A DNA stretch of 64,000 nucleotides from Dipteronia dyeriana (GCA_032871835.1 CM065297.1:28963598-29027597); one strand, 5' to 3'. Positions 1-11,787 are shown, counted from the stretch's first letter. Notes: generated from the letters alone by a model not told the origin. Numbers and translations: made by a program.

Positions 1-235
1 AACTCGATCCCTTACAAAAAAAGCTCGATCATGTAAAAAGAAAATTGATCCTTAACAAAAAAAAAACCTCGATAATGTACAAAAAAAGCTCGATCATGTA
101 TAAAAAAGCTCGATCTCTTAAAAAAAATGCTTGATCCCCACAAAAAAAAACTCGATCCTTAACAAAAAAAAGCTCGTTCCCTTTAACAAAAAAAGCTCGG
201 ACGTGTTTTAAAAAAGCTAGGAAATGTTTCAAAAA
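1..235 (-). repeat. 21-bp-period CGAG/T-tract array, truncated MULE end
   Basis: About ten degenerate units, each an A-run followed by GCTCGATC on +, so the motif reads GATCGAGC plus a T-tract on the - strand. Successive TCGA cores lie about 20-23 bp apart (for example 4, 25, 46, 69, 90, 110, 132, 152, 174). The same core and spacing occur in the MULE arrays at 10700-11750 and 18180-18870, so this is probably the subterminal array of another MULE continuing to the left of the window. An open frame on - runs through it with a seven-residue period, which follows from the 21-bp unit and is not evidence of a gene. Confidence 0.6.
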
Positions 236-692
236 GTCTTAAAAACCAAGATATTCATCTTCATCAGCACACAATAGATCAAATAAAAAAAAGCTTCTGG
301 GGCGCTGTCCCCCCACCCCCACGAGTTGACCGGGGAGCTCGGCGGGGAACTCGACCCCTGAATGCGTCTGCGTAGCGCCACTCCGTCGCTGTTCAAATGA
401 TTGTCTAGGTTTCAATGAGACTTTCTCTCTCTACTTCACAACTCTGTCGTTATAAAATGAAAGAAAGAAATCTGATGTGGAACAACTATTTGAGGTATTT
501 TTATCCGTTCATCATAACTTGTGTCTTTTAAATATAAGTTATTAAAGCAGTGACAGTGTTGAAATGCCACCACCAAAAAGTGTCATTTATTTTTTGAGTC
601 CTTATTTGGACTGCATAACATTATTCAATAAATATTAATACTAGACGTGAAAGAGGTAGCTAGATGATCGGTTAATAATCTGAAATTATATA
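236..692. other. Non-coding flank, no gene seen
   Basis: There is a short GC-rich patch near 298-360 with C-runs and GAGCTCGGCGGGGAACTCG-like text, then AT-rich sequence. No open frame or splice structure supports a gene here. Confidence 0.4.
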
Positions 693-893
693 GAGTAATA
701 CTAGGCTTTCCAACAAAAAATTCCAAATGTATGTAACATATGAAGTGTCAACATCAAATCACTCAATGGAGTGTCAACATCACATCACTCACCGGTCCCC
801 GTATAGTTTTATGATTTACAAGATGTTGGCACCTCACGTACTACACACATTTGGAAAAGATTTGGGAAAAAATTATAAAACCTAGCATTACAT
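693..893. mobile_element. Small MITE, Mutator-type by 9-bp duplication
   Basis: The two ends are imperfect inverted repeats. Near the left end GTAATACTAGGCTTT faces GTAATGCTAGGTTTT (reverse complement of the right end), and TTCCAAATGTATGTA faces TTCCAAATGTGTGTA further in. The 9 bp AATTATATA flank both ends (684-692 and 894-902), which suits a Mutator-type target duplication, although such an AT-rich 9-mer could match by chance. No coding capacity. Confidence 0.5.
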
Positions 894-1318
894 AATTATA
901 TATAGACTTCAATTGTTGGATCTCAATAGAACATGAAATTATATCAACGAAACTCTATTATTGTAATATTGAATCATTGAATATAGCCATTAAATAATTT
1001 GAAGAAGCCGGTGGCACAAATTCCATCTGGCTACCAAATTCTGACAACTAATTTGAGTTGTTGGAAGCACTAATGCATGAAAGAAGATAAATAATAAACA
1101 AATGTAGGGGAAAAGCAGATGGCACTTTTTTTCTTTTTTTTTTTAAAGAGAAAAGCAAAAGTTGATATGGGAAATGGAAGATTCGGTCTTCACAGTATAA
1201 TTTGTTGAGCAACTCACGTATTTTCATCCTCAAAAACTATATATAAATATATTGAAACATGAACTTAACGGTTCTTTCTTTCTTTGTCTGTTTTGAAAAT
1301 TGAAATTAACCTTATATG
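894..1318. other. AT-rich non-coding DNA
   Basis: No gene is visible. The stretch contains simple T- and A-runs and is the left flank of the LTR element that starts at 1319. Confidence 0.4.
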
Positions 1319-2189
1319 TGTTATATGTATTTTTTTTATCAGTATGACACGTCATCAAAAGTCAACCAGTCAACGAGAGGGATATTGGCCAATGATATGT
1401 CATCGAGAAAATTGATATGAAAGTTATAAGCGTATGGGTCAAGTAAAGTTGTCAAATAAAAGAAGTCTTAATGAACGAAGATCATGCTCACCATGAATCT
1501 CTACTCAGTGAGATATATTCGGCCAAAACAGGAAATATAACCTTATCGGAACATGCCGTATCAAGCAAAGATTCACTCAGATACTGAATCTTGGAATCAT
1601 ACTCCCATAAGGAAATATCCATATTTCCTCTCAAATATCAGAGAATTCTAATCAGGAAGAAACTCATATCTTCCAGAAAGATAAACACCAAACGGGAAAT
1701 AAGTCCTAAACGGACTATATTACTAGAATCCTACAAAGATTCTAATTAATGAATCCACCACTCGTACGACAATAACTAGGGAAACCTTAGATCGAACCAT
1801 ATAAATACAGTCATGTATTCATTATAACAGAAGAAGATGGTCATCATCAACAATCGAGGCTTAGATGAAAAGGATGAGCAATCATATGAGAGAAAAGCGA
1901 GTATTGAGTGTTGTAATTATTCTATTCATAGTGGATCTCTTCTCGCCGTAACCGGCACCGTGGATGTTTCCCCGTCTTGAGGTTTTACCACGTAAAACGT
2001 GTTGTGTTTGATTTATTCTTTATTTCCCACTCTTCTACATAATTGTTCTCAAATGTAAACAAATCGTATCGCATCCACACACAGAACGAGGCTTTGATTA
2101 TTCAACCCTTGACTGGTCAAAGCTTTGATCTGCCTACGTATTAATGTTTAGCGGTTAACTTTTCAACGATCCAAAAATCACTGTCAACA
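1319..2189 (+). repeat. 5' LTR of family A element
   Basis: Starts TGTTATATGTATTTT and ends ACTGTCAACA. It pairs along its length with 8087-8955. A TATA-like CCATATAAATAC at about 1798 could mark the promoter, with transcription starting just downstream. The conserved block GGATGTTTCCCCGTCTTG precedes the 3' third. Confidence 0.9.
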
Positions 2190-2190
2190 A

Positions 2191-2206
2191 TTGGCGCTAG
2201 AAGAAG
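2191..2206 (+). promoter_or_regulatory. Primer-binding site of family A element
   Basis: TTGGCGCTAGAAGAAG begins one base after the 5' LTR end, the expected place for the tRNA primer-binding site. The TTGGCGC start is common in Tat-type gypsy elements. The primer tRNA is not assigned. Confidence 0.6.
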
Positions 2207-3110
2207 AGGGGTGAACTCAACTTCGAGGAACCCTTATGAACAGAGTACAGAAGGAATTTCAATGTGGATTCTACATCTGAAACACCATAACAAACGACCA
2301 TTGGAAGCGCTAGGGGGTGGATCGTCAACAGTCCTGCAATAGGAGGCACAGTCAAGGAAAAATTCAGAGGTATGATAATGAAAGAGCAATTCTCATAAAG
2401 CTTGAAGGTACCCAAAATCGATCCGAGGAATTGCTCTCCCATTCCGACAACTCACAATGTAAAAGACGTCGCAAGTGGCAGAGCATCTGACCTTCAGGTA
2501 CTAAAATGAGTATAACTCTCTCTACAGAACTCGGAATTGTAAACCGTAAAAACTAAGGGAAACTAGACCTCCGGACCTTTCCAAGCATATATGGTCCAAA
2601 ACCTAGTTCGATTCGTACATTTTTTGGTGGCCCACGCAACATTGCGACGAGCAACTCTCGGAGGATTTTCTGATCTGACCATTGAGCGCCTAAACAGTCG
2701 TATCTCCGTCCACAGAAATCGGATTCATGAGCCATAAAAACTTCTGGAAACTAGACATCTAAAGCTTTCCAAGCATATATGGTTTGAAGCCCAGTTCAAT
2801 CTGAACAATATTTAGTGGCTCCCTCAATATTGAAGAAGACAGATCGAGTACAGATTTCCGATCTGACTATCAAGTACTAAAATAGGCATATCTCTCTCTC
2901 TACGAATGTCGAAATCACAAACCGTGAATTTTGCTGCAAACTAGATACACGTATCTTTCCGAGGATATGTGATCCATAACACAATTCATTCCGAGGAATA
3001 TTTGATGACTTCCGGAACATTGTAATCCAGCAAAAGAAGAAAAAGAACCTAAAATCGATTCTTGGCTAAAGCTTACTCTGCTCTTCGTTACCAACAAGTC
3101 TAACAACAAA

Positions 3111-3612
3111 GGATCCGAGCGTTAGTAAGAACCGCTCAAACTAGGATCCAAAGCGAAGCCGAGCAAGGATCTAAATTATTAGAAAGATCCGCCCAAAGTG
3201 GGATCCAAGCAAAGCCGAGCAAGGATCCGAGTGTTAGTAAGATCCGTTCAAACTAGGATCCAAAGCAAAGCCGAGCAAGGATCCGAAAGTTAGTAAGATC
3301 TGCTCAAACTAGGATCCAAAGCGAAGCCGAACAAGGATCCAAACGATTATAAAGATCCGCCCAAAGTGGGATCCAAGCAAAGCCAAGCAAGGATCCGAGC
3401 GTTAGTAAGAACCGCTCAAAGTGGGATCCAAGCGAAGCCGAGCAAGGATCCGAGCGTTAGTTAGATCCGCCCAAAGTGGGATCCAAGCAAAGCTGAGCAA
3501 GGATCCGAGCGTTAGTAAGATCCGCTCAAACTAAGATCCAAAGCGAAGCCGAGCAAGGATCCGAGCGTTAGAAAGATCCGTCCAAAGTGGGATCCAAGCA
3601 AAGCCAAGAGAA
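3111..3612 (+). repeat. 56-bp tandem repeat, nine copies
   Basis: Units beginning GGATCC(G/A)A start at 3111, 3167, 3223, 3279, 3335, 3391, 3446, 3501 and 3557, so the period is 55-56 bp. Each unit holds GTTAGTAAGATCCGCTCAAA or a variant and AAAGCCGAGCAA. Two diverged partial units recur at about 3990-4140. The array lies in the leader side of the LARD, where Tat-type elements often carry tandem repeats. Confidence 0.9.
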
Positions 3613-5526
3613 GATCCAAGCATCTATAGTTAAAAAAAAATCCGACATCTTGATCAGACAGGTCGGGAAAACTCCAAACAGTAATCACATTCATCAATTA
3701 CCGGGTGACACCACGTACACTAGGGCAAATAACCTGTTCGAAAAGAATCTAGTCGGCAAAGGATAAAATCTAGTCAGCAAAGGATAGAATCTGGTCAAAG
3801 AAAGACGGAACCTATTCAGACAAAATTATGGTCATCCAAAGATCAAACCTGGTCGATTAAAGTTCCTAATCAATCAAAGATTTGATTTGTCAAAAATTTG
3901 ATTTGTCAAAAATTCCAACCAAAATTAATGGTCGATTATCAACCCGAGTAAAGGGTCGGGACACCAACCAAATCAATTATCGAGAGATAGGATCCAAGCG
4001 TTAGTAAGGTCTGCTCAAACTGGGATCCGAGCTCGAATCCCAGCGTTAGTAAGAACCGCTCAAAGATTAATGGATTCGATCATAGCCGATAGATATGATT
4101 CAAGTGTTATTATGAACCGCTCAAAGATAAAAGGATCCAAGCAAAGCTAAACAAAGTTAAAATGGTCTCAGATTCACCCGAATAGGCGAGAAGATCTCAG
4201 CACAAAAAAAAAAGAGATGGAACTAGCATAGAAGTCGGAGTATAAGACAAAAGCATGTGGATCAATCATAACCTCTCAGCACATGAAAAAAGTCGAATAG
4301 CAACAGACCAATAAAGTCTTGGTGGTTTGATCAAAAGGTGGGTTGATTAAAAAATTTCTCACAGCCATCACTCCTTGAAAAAGATAAGAAAAGGGAATTA
4401 GATGGATCGTTGCAATTCGTAGAAGGTCTTTATGGAATGTTTGACGATATTCGAAGCATCACAACTCTAGATCAAAGATGGAAACACCCACCAACACAGT
4501 TAAAGGTAAAATCTAGTTTATTGTCTAATTATTTGATGTCTAGCGGATGCGTCAGAATACTCTAGACTACACAGCCGAATAACGATAACGATAAGGTAAA
4601 GGATTGTGAAACACTTCACCCTTATTTATCAAGAATTCTTATTATGCTTTCAACATAGTACGCAACACATATAGCTTCTGCATGTTTCTCCTAATATTAG
4701 ACCATGCATGCATATGCTGTCATAGTATGATTATTTATTACATAATAGATCTTACACACAATACATACTATGTGGTTTTTATACAAAGCACCATGCATGA
4801 AGGATTCAGGAGTACAGTATCCCGAACAACGGTCATCACTAATAACATGCATTGATCCAGCTATTTTTGTTCGGCATTATTAAAGCATATAGCTGTGCAA
4901 ATATTACTCACATGTTTAAACAGATGATGAAATTTTAGTACGGAAATCAAGCTTAGTCTTAATACGTAAAAAAAGAGTTTTATCTCGGTGCATAGACAGA
5001 AGCTCCTTAACAAGTGTTTAACGTCTATAGTAAAAAAAATGGTCTATGAGAGACCAACACTATAAAAAAATGGGGGAAGATAAAAAGAGAAGAAATCTTC
5101 GCAAGTGCAATAAACTTAAAGATGACTGTCCACAACGACACAACAAAAAAGCCAAAGGGGCCAAAATCTTCACCAACAAATGCCTCCAGAAAAGGTCAGC
5201 ATATTATAATAAGAACATATGATAATGACATGATAAGAATCATATAACATGTCAATAACTCGGGCGCTGTGAAACCGCGAAGGGTGGATGGAAAGTGTTT
5301 GAAAGGGGCTGAGAAGCTAAATTAGCACGCCCGCCAAGTCGATTAGGTGCAAATACACCTATTGGTTACAAAAGGCAAACCCGAGGCACCAGGTTACCTA
5401 GAAAACTGCTCGGGGTGCCGTCGGGGAAAAACCCTGGTGAGATGCGCAACTGTGTTGGTTGGTATACACTACCCCAACGATTCGGCAAACCCCTGTAACA
5501 GACAAAACCGGGAGACGTCCTTGGTG

Positions 5527-5960
5527 ACTTGTGCAGGGACCTGAGTGTATGATCGTGGTAAGCCTCGATGAAACACTTGGGTAAAAGCTGACCAGTTTAA
5601 TAAAGCACTTGGATTAGTCTAAAGATGATCAGTTTAGTAAGATACTTGATCATTCTTAAAGCAAAACTGATCAGTTTAATAAGATACTGGATCAGTCTAA
5701 AGATGATCAGTTTAATAAGATACTTGATCATTCTTGAAGCAAAATCTAAAGATGATCAGTTTAATATCATACTTGATCATTCTTGAAGCAAAGCTTACCA
5801 GTTTAATAACACTTGAATCAGTCTAAAGATGATCAATTTAATGAGATACTTGATCATTCTCAAGGCCACCATTCTTGAAGCCAAATTGATCAGTTTAATA
5901 ACATACTTGATCAAAGGTACAAAGTTTCAATGGGCAAGTGCATGTAGAAGCAGTAAGGAA
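5527..5960 (+). repeat. Interior duplication, copy 1 (TGATCAGTTTAATAAGAT units)
   Basis: This block begins near GGACCTGAGTGTATGATCGTGG, continues through several degenerate units CTGATCAGTTTAATAAGATACTTG, and ends at TTCAATGGGCAAGTGCATG. The same order of landmarks recurs at 7205-7580, so it is a segment duplication inside the element. Each copy is itself made of internal units about 50-60 bp long. Confidence 0.75.
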
Positions 5961-7204
5961 ACTTTCAAATGCTATATCAGAGTCACTTTGGCCGAACACT
6001 TTGAGATTGACTTGGTTCGCTAAAGATCAAATAAAAACCCCGAAGGTGGGTATAAACTTAAATACGGTCACGTCCCCGAGGTGCAAAATAAACACTCTGG
6101 TTGACTTGAGCCAGAGGCTAAATCATTATGTTAGTCGGGCGAGCCTTTGGAACAATTCGCAAGCAGTACAAAAGAGAACGGCCAAAAGGAAGAATCTAAC
6201 TTACGAGATCAAGATCAGGGAGATCGAGGGAAAGCACCCGGAATGTCCCGACTAAAAAAAAATTTTACTTGAGATAACAAACAGAGTAGAAAGTCTACTC
6301 GGACCAATGAAGAGAAAAGCGAACATTTGCCCAAAACATGGCTCCTACTCTGCACATCAATATCAATTTAAATGAGAACAATGTTAGGGGGTAGATTCTG
6401 AACAACATGAACCCCTAGAGAACAAGAGCACCCGACTCGCCATAAATATGTATATATGGCAATGGCCTAGGGGGTGGATACTAAGAAGCACGATCTCCAC
6501 AGAGTGCCAATTTACCTTCCCGAGAGCAACAACATCTACCACATTTTTCTCAGTTTGTGACGAAAAACATTACTTAGAGGTACCCTAAGCAAGTTCAAGC
6601 TGTCTTGAGCCTTAAAAACTTCAAAAGATCGTCGAAACATGCCTTTAGAGGATATTCTGAGCGGTGATAAAAGCATTATACTGCAGTCAGAAGAAAAGGC
6701 AACAAACATGAGAACATGGTGGTGGCGAGAAAAGTGCTCGTGCAAAGGGAACACAATAATAAAAAAAGAGGTGGTCAAACGTGGCGAGCAAAAAAAAAAT
6801 GACGCTTAAATGACTAGTGAAGTATTAAAAAGTTGGGACCTCCTCGGAATAAAGAGACTTAAAAGCACCCCAGCATCAAATCTTAAGTGTCAATCTATTC
6901 AACTCGCTCTAGTAGTTCAACTCACCATATCTATTCAGCTCGGGGAATAACTTAACACATCGTTGCTATTCCATTTGCTCGTTGGCTCTTTACCTCTTCA
7001 AAAAAAAATGCCAAGCTCATCCCTATGCACGGCTAGTTAAAAAAAAAGATCTCAAAAGTCAAAGCTCGTGGAGACAACAGTTCATCAAACGCGATTAGAA
7101 CCAAATGCAAGTAAGAATTTTCATTTATGTTTATACAAACAAAGTGCTTTTTTGATTGCAGGAATACTAGTTGGAAGGCCTTAAAGAAGAAAGCACTTCC
7201 CGCT

Positions 7205-7580
7205 AGACCTGGGTATATGATCATGGTTAGCCTCGATGTAACACTTGGGTAAAAACTGATTAGTTTAATAAGATACTGGATCACTCTAAAGATGATCAGT
7301 TAAATAAGATACTTGATCATTCTTGAAGCAAAATCTAAAGCTGATCAGTTTAATAAGATATTGGATCAGTCTAAAGATGATCAGTTTAATAAGATCCTTG
7401 ATCATTCTTGAAGTCAAATTGACCAGTTTAATAACAATTGGATGAGTCTAAAGATGAACAGTTTAATGAGATACTTGATCATTCTCAAGGCCTTCATTCT
7501 TGAAGCCAAATTGATCAGTTTAATAATATACTTGATCAAAGGTACAAAGCTTCAATGGGCGACTGCATGTAGAAGCAGTA
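7205..7580 (+). repeat. Interior duplication, copy 2
   Basis: Matches 5527-5960 in order and orientation: AGACCTGGGTATATGATCAT, the TGATCAGTTTAATAAGAT units, and CTTCAATGGGCGACTGCATG near the end. It is slightly shorter, having lost part of the unit array. Confidence 0.75.
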
Positions 7581-8074
7581 AGCTTTAAAGAAGAAAGAAC
7601 TTCCCGCAAGAGAGCCACAAAAAAAAATCAGAAGCCGATCACTTAAAAAATGACTGATCATTTGGTGATCAAACATGGCCCGACCAGACCAAGTGCAAGT
7701 TCATCTCACAGTAAAGTATCAAAAGGAATCTTAGTGACTTGATCTATATCCCGAAGACACTGAGGTTTAAAAATGTATCTCAGCAATATAACTTGTCTTG
7801 AAGATTATCAAGGCAAAACATCGACTAGTTTAAAAAAAATGGTCGAAAAATATCCTGAGTAGAGAGCCAGGACACCGACTAATCCAACTACAAGGGAGCA
7901 AAAACTCAAGGAGTCCGAGACTGACTAGTTTAATAAGACGATCATTTTGAAAAAGAAGAGGCGATCAATTTAATAAGTTACTAGGTCGGGTTAAAGCGAT
8001 AAGTTCAGAAGAATAAAAAAATCAAAACTATTCAAATCCCCTTTGTCGAGTAGTCAAGAACTCATCTCGCGGAT

Positions 8075-8086
8075 TTTATGGGGTAT
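8075..8086 (+). promoter_or_regulatory. Polypurine-like tract of family A element
   Basis: ATGGGGTAT directly precedes the 3' LTR. The equivalent place before the related LTR at 51723 reads AAAGGGGTAT, a better purine tract, so this one is probably eroded. Confidence 0.45.
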
Positions 8087-8955
8087 TGTAATATGTATTT
8101 TTTGTCAGCATGACAAGTCATCAAAAGTCAAACAGTCAACGAGAGGGATATTGGCCAATGACATGTCATTGAGAAAATTGATATGGAAGTTATAAGCGTA
8201 TGAGCCAAGTAAAGTTATCAAATAAAAGAAGCCTTAATGAACGAAGATCCTGCTCACCAAGAATCTCTACTCAGTGAGGTATACTCGGCCAAAACAGGAA
8301 ATATAACCTTATCGGAACACGCCGTATCAAGCGAAGATTCACTCAGATACTGAATCTTGGAATCATACTCCAATAAGAAAATATCCATATTTCCTCTCCA
8401 ATATCAGATAATTCTAATCAGGAAGAAACTCATAGCTTCTAGAAAGATAAACACCAAACGGGAAATAAGTCCTAAACGGACTATATTACTAGAATCCTAC
8501 AAAGATTCTAATTAATGAATCCACCACTCGTACGACAATAACTAGGGCAACCTTAGATCGAACCATATAAATACAACCATGTATACATTATAAAAGAAGA
8601 AGATGGTCATCATCAACAATCGAGGCTTAGATGAAAAGGATGAGCAATCATATGAGAGAAAAGTGAGTATTAAGTGTTATAATTATTCTTTTCATAGTGG
8701 ATCTCTTATCGCCGTCACCGGCACCGTGGATGTTTCCCCGTCTTGGGGTTTTACCACGTAAAACATGTGTTGTGTTTGATTTATTCTTTATTTCCCACTC
8801 TTCTACATAATTGTTCTCAAATACAAACAAATCGTATCTCATCCACACAGAACGAGGCTTTGATTATTCAACCCTTGACTGGTCAAAGCTTTGATCTGCG
8901 TACGTATTAATATTTGGTGGTTGACTTTTCAACGATCCAAAAATCACCGTCAACA
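8087..8955 (+). repeat. 3' LTR of family A element
   Basis: Starts TGTAATATGTATTTT and ends CACCGTCAACA. Collinear with the 5' LTR, with scattered substitutions, and followed at once by ATATG. Confidence 0.9.
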
Positions 8956-9144
8956 ATATGCATTTCCCCTATCATGTTAGTATTTATCATATGTATTTTA
9001 TAAACATGTGTGAGATGATTTCTCTTTGATTCTGTGAAAGTACAAATCTCTGGTCGGATTGGGATATCTCCTACAAATACAGGAGTAAATATTAATGAGG
9101 AAATGGTGAACAAAGCACTTTTTCAATATTGACTTGCACAACTA

Positions 9145-10075
9145 ACACTGTTTTAATTATTCATGGGTTTTGTTAGCACCAAAGTAGGTGATGATACCAA
9201 AATGACCCACTTATTTTTTACTTTTATTTTTCATTTTTAATTTCCACTAATTTTCTCTCTTTTTTTCCTCTCCTTCACAATTGATACGAACTCAACCCTC
9301 TCTAAAAAACTCTCCTCCCTCTATATTTTTCTTTTTCGGTTAATTCATTATCTCCAAATGATTTCTAGAGATAACTAAGTTTTTTTTTTTTGTAAATTGG
9401 AGACTTATTTTGTAAATTCAAAATTTATTGAGGCAAATTCAAGACTTATTTTATAAATTCAAGACTTATTTTAAAAATTCGATACTTATTGGGGCGAATT
9501 CGAGACTTATTGGTGTCAATTCATGATTTATTTTGGAAATTCGAGACTTATTGGAACGAAATACAATCATTTTTTTTTGTCTTTTCTTTCATCGTGATGG
9601 TAACAGACCTCCATGAATGGTGAAATTGACGATTTGACAACGATGTCGATTAACTCCAAAAATAGTCGAAGCTAGAAGATCGGACGACGCTGAGTATGCT
9701 GGCACCATCGATTTCATCGGATTTGCGACGAATTGTCACAGATTTGATGATGAAGGTTCATGGATGATTCGGGTTTGGCTTCGTTTCTTTCTCTACACAG
9801 CTCGAAACTGAAATCAGATACTTCGGTTACAACGGGTGGCACTCGACGGACGTTTATCTGGTGGTTTTGTCCATCAACTCTCCAGTGATGACGTCGACAG
9901 TGGAGCTCGAGCTCCATCAATAGAGATTTTGAAAAAAAAAAGAAATAATAAAAGAGGATTGGTAAGAAAAAATTGTAGAAGGTAAAGGGTATTTTTGTCC
10001 CAAACTCATTTTTAATTCTATTTAAATTAGAGTTATTAAAACGGTGATAATTACGCTAATCATTTTCCTAAAAAT
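9145..10075. mobile_element. Short non-autonomous MULE-like element
   Basis: The right end (TTTAAATTAGAGTTATTAAA then CGGTGATAATTACG, about 10023-10057) closely resembles the right end of MULE-1 (TTTAAATTTAAATTATTAAA then GGGTGATATCATC, about 19200). The left end has GTTAGCACC-type text in the expected place. It contains its own 20-21 bp array at 9390-9560. The middle (9600-9930) is of more balanced composition with no intact gene and may be captured DNA. Exact termini and target duplication could not be fixed. Inferred to be a deletion derivative mobilised in trans. Confidence 0.5.
9390..9560 (+). repeat. 20-21 bp array, ATTCGAGACTTATT motif
   Basis: Eight degenerate copies of AAATTCGAGACTTATT occur with starts of the AGACTTATT core near 9401, 9421, 9442, 9462, 9482, 9503, 9523 and 9544. 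The spacing alternates 20 and 21 bp. The TCGAGA core followed by a T-rich stretch is shared with the MULE-1 arrays. Confidence 0.75.
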
Positions 10076-10242
10076 GCTATATAATATTTTATCCCAATAT
10101 TAATTGTGCAATCATGCTGTAATGGCAATGCATATCAGCATATGTACAATATACCATATTGTTTAGAGAGTATATAGTTTTTTTTTTAATATCTCTATAT
10201 ACCACCCGCAAGGCAATTCGAAACTGGAACATTTATACCACC

Positions 10243-10335
10243 GGGCTCGAAAAATAAATGGCATTATTTAATAGGGGTGTTGTGCAAATATCACCAGTTT
10301 AGTAATGTAAGTTTAAAAGGCACAATTTAACGTAA
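10243..10335 (+). repeat. Left terminal repeat of MULE-1
   Basis: GGGCTCGAAAAATAAATGGC, then a TTTAATAGGGGTGTTGTGC block, a TATCACC box and GTTTAAAAGGCAC. Every block has a counterpart at 25668-25760 in MULE-2. It is a degenerate terminal inverted repeat of 19190-19285. Confidence 0.65.
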
Positions 10336-10489
10336 AGAGACGATAATACCCCGATAAAATTAAAAAAGAGAGAAAGTTATCGTTTTGTTAGTCTGAGAAA
10401 AGCAAGAGTGAGAAAGAAACGGACGATAATGAAATCAATGGTAAGAAAATCGACAGCTAATTGACCGGAACGAGAATACAGTAGATTTC

Positions 10490-11787
10490 ACAGCGATTGA
10501 CAGAGGTAAGTTCAATTTTTTTTATTTATCGATTTGTTGTTGATAACTTATCATTGCATTTTAGACTTGTTTTATTGATTGAAATTTTAGATTAGGGTTG
10601 ACAATGGTTGTGGTTTAGGTTTGGGTATGAAATGAGGTTGAATATGTTATGAGGAAGATGAAATTCTGGTCTCGAGGATTGTTTTTTTTTTTAAAATATA
10701 TATAAATCGAGAATATTTCAAGTGAAATCAAGGAATTTTTTTAGAATGATTCGAGGAAATTTATCATACGATCGAGATTATTTCTCAAAGGATCGAGAAC
10801 ATTTTCAAAGCATCGAGAATATTTTTAAAGGATCGAGAAATTGTTTGAAACGATCGAGAATATTTTTCTAATGATCGAGAATGTTTTTCAAAGGGTCGAG
10901 ATTTTGTTAAATGATCGAGAAGATTTTTCAAAGAATCGAGAGGTTTTTTCAAAGGATCGAGACTATATTCAAAGGATCGAGAATTTTTTAAAACGATCGA
11001 GAATATTTTTCTAACGATTGAGAATGTTTTTCAAAGGGTCCAGATTTTTTAAAATAATTGAGAAGATTTTTCGAAGAATCGGGAGGTTTTTCAAAGGATC
11101 GAGACTATTTTCAAAGGATCGAGAATTTTTTCAAACGATCGAGAATATTTTTCAAAGGGTCCAGATTTTTTAAAATGATCGAGAAGATTTTTCAAAGAAT
11201 CGAGAGGTTTTTCAAATGATCGAGACTATTTTCAAAGGATCAAGAATTTTTTCAAACGATCGAGAATATTTTTCTAACGATCGAGAATATTTTTCTAACG
11301 ATTGAGAATGTTTTTCAAAAGGTTGAGATTTTTTAAAATGATCGAGAAGATTTTTCTAAGAATCGAGAGGTTTTTCAAAGGATCGAGACTATTTTCAAAG
11401 TATCGAGAATTTTTTCAAACGATCGAGAATATTTGTCTAACTATCGAGAATGTTTTTCAAAGGGTCGAGATTTTTTAAAATGATCGAGAAGATTTTTCAA
11501 TGAATCAAAAGGTTTTTCAAAAGATGAAGACTATTTTCAAAGGATCGAGAATATTTGTCTAACTATCGAGAATGTTTTTCAAAGGCTCGAGATTTTTTAA
11601 AATGATTGAGAAGATTTTTCAATGAATCGAGAGGTTTTTCAAAGGATCGAGACTATTTCCAAAGGATCGAGAACTTTTTCAAAGGATCGAGAACTTTTTC
11701 AAAGGATCAAGAATTTGTTTCAAACAATCGAGAATATTTTCTAATTTTTTTCCAGTTTACTGATGTATTGTTTCTGTGACATTGCAG
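10490..11787 (+). other. Predicted 5' intron of the MULE-1 protease gene
   Basis: A consensus donor AGAG/GTAAGT lies at 10505/10506. A consensus acceptor TTGCAG lies directly before the ATG at 11788. MULE-2 has the same pair (AGTG/GTAAGT at 25926/25927 and ATGCAG before ATG 26814). The inferred intron of about 1.28 kb contains the whole 21-bp array. Upstream, about 10400-10505 would be a non-coding first exon. This is a prediction from splice consensus and conservation of position between two copies. Confidence 0.55.
10700..11750 (+). repeat. Intronic 21-bp-period GATCGAGAA/T-tract array
   Basis: About fifty degenerate units of GATCGAGAATATTTTTCTAAC type. TCGAG cores at 10707, 10751, 10772, 10793, 10813, 10833, 10854, 10875, 10896, 10915, 10936, 10957, 10977 and 10997 show 20-21 bp spacing. 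Longer super-units recur, because the order GACTATTTTC, GAATTTTTTC, GAATATTTTTCTA, GAATGTTTTTC repeats about every 150-190 bp, so larger blocks have also been duplicated. Confidence 0.85.

Larger units (their letters stand above)
2190..8086 (+). other. Non-coding interior of family A element
   Basis: Apart from the repeats listed separately, the interior shows no recognisable protein domain on either strand; the longest open frames are about 100 codons or less and match no motif. It carries short-period repetitive text (GGATCC-AAGC units, then TGATCAGTTTAATAAGAT units). The last part (about 8040-8086) is homologous to 43488-43530 in opposite orientation, showing that another copy had the same interior. 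Confidence 0.7.
1319..8955 (+). mobile_element. Non-coding LTR retrotransposon (LARD), family A
   Basis: A structurally complete element: two LTRs of about 870 bp (1319-2189 and 8087-8955) beginning TG and ending CA, flanked by identical 5-bp ATATG duplications (1314-1318 and 8956-8960). The 5.9-kb interior has no gag, protease, reverse transcriptase or integrase frame, so it fits the large retrotransposon derivative (LARD) class, which depends on proteins of another element. The related LTR at 51723-52598 lies beside an antisense ORF of the kind known from Tat-lineage Ty3/gypsy elements, so family A is inferred to be Tat-like. By eye the two LTRs differ at roughly 19 of the first 260 positions, indicating an old insertion. 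Confidence 0.9.

Noticed and set aside
3111..3612. Possible CRISPR-like or regulatory array
   Set aside because: Units are contiguous tandem repeats of 56 bp with no unique spacers, inside a plant LTR element.
5938..6255. 105-codon open frame in the LARD interior
   Set aside because: No recognisable domain, no second copy in frame, and located in a non-coding retrotransposon interior; it begins inside the repeat block.
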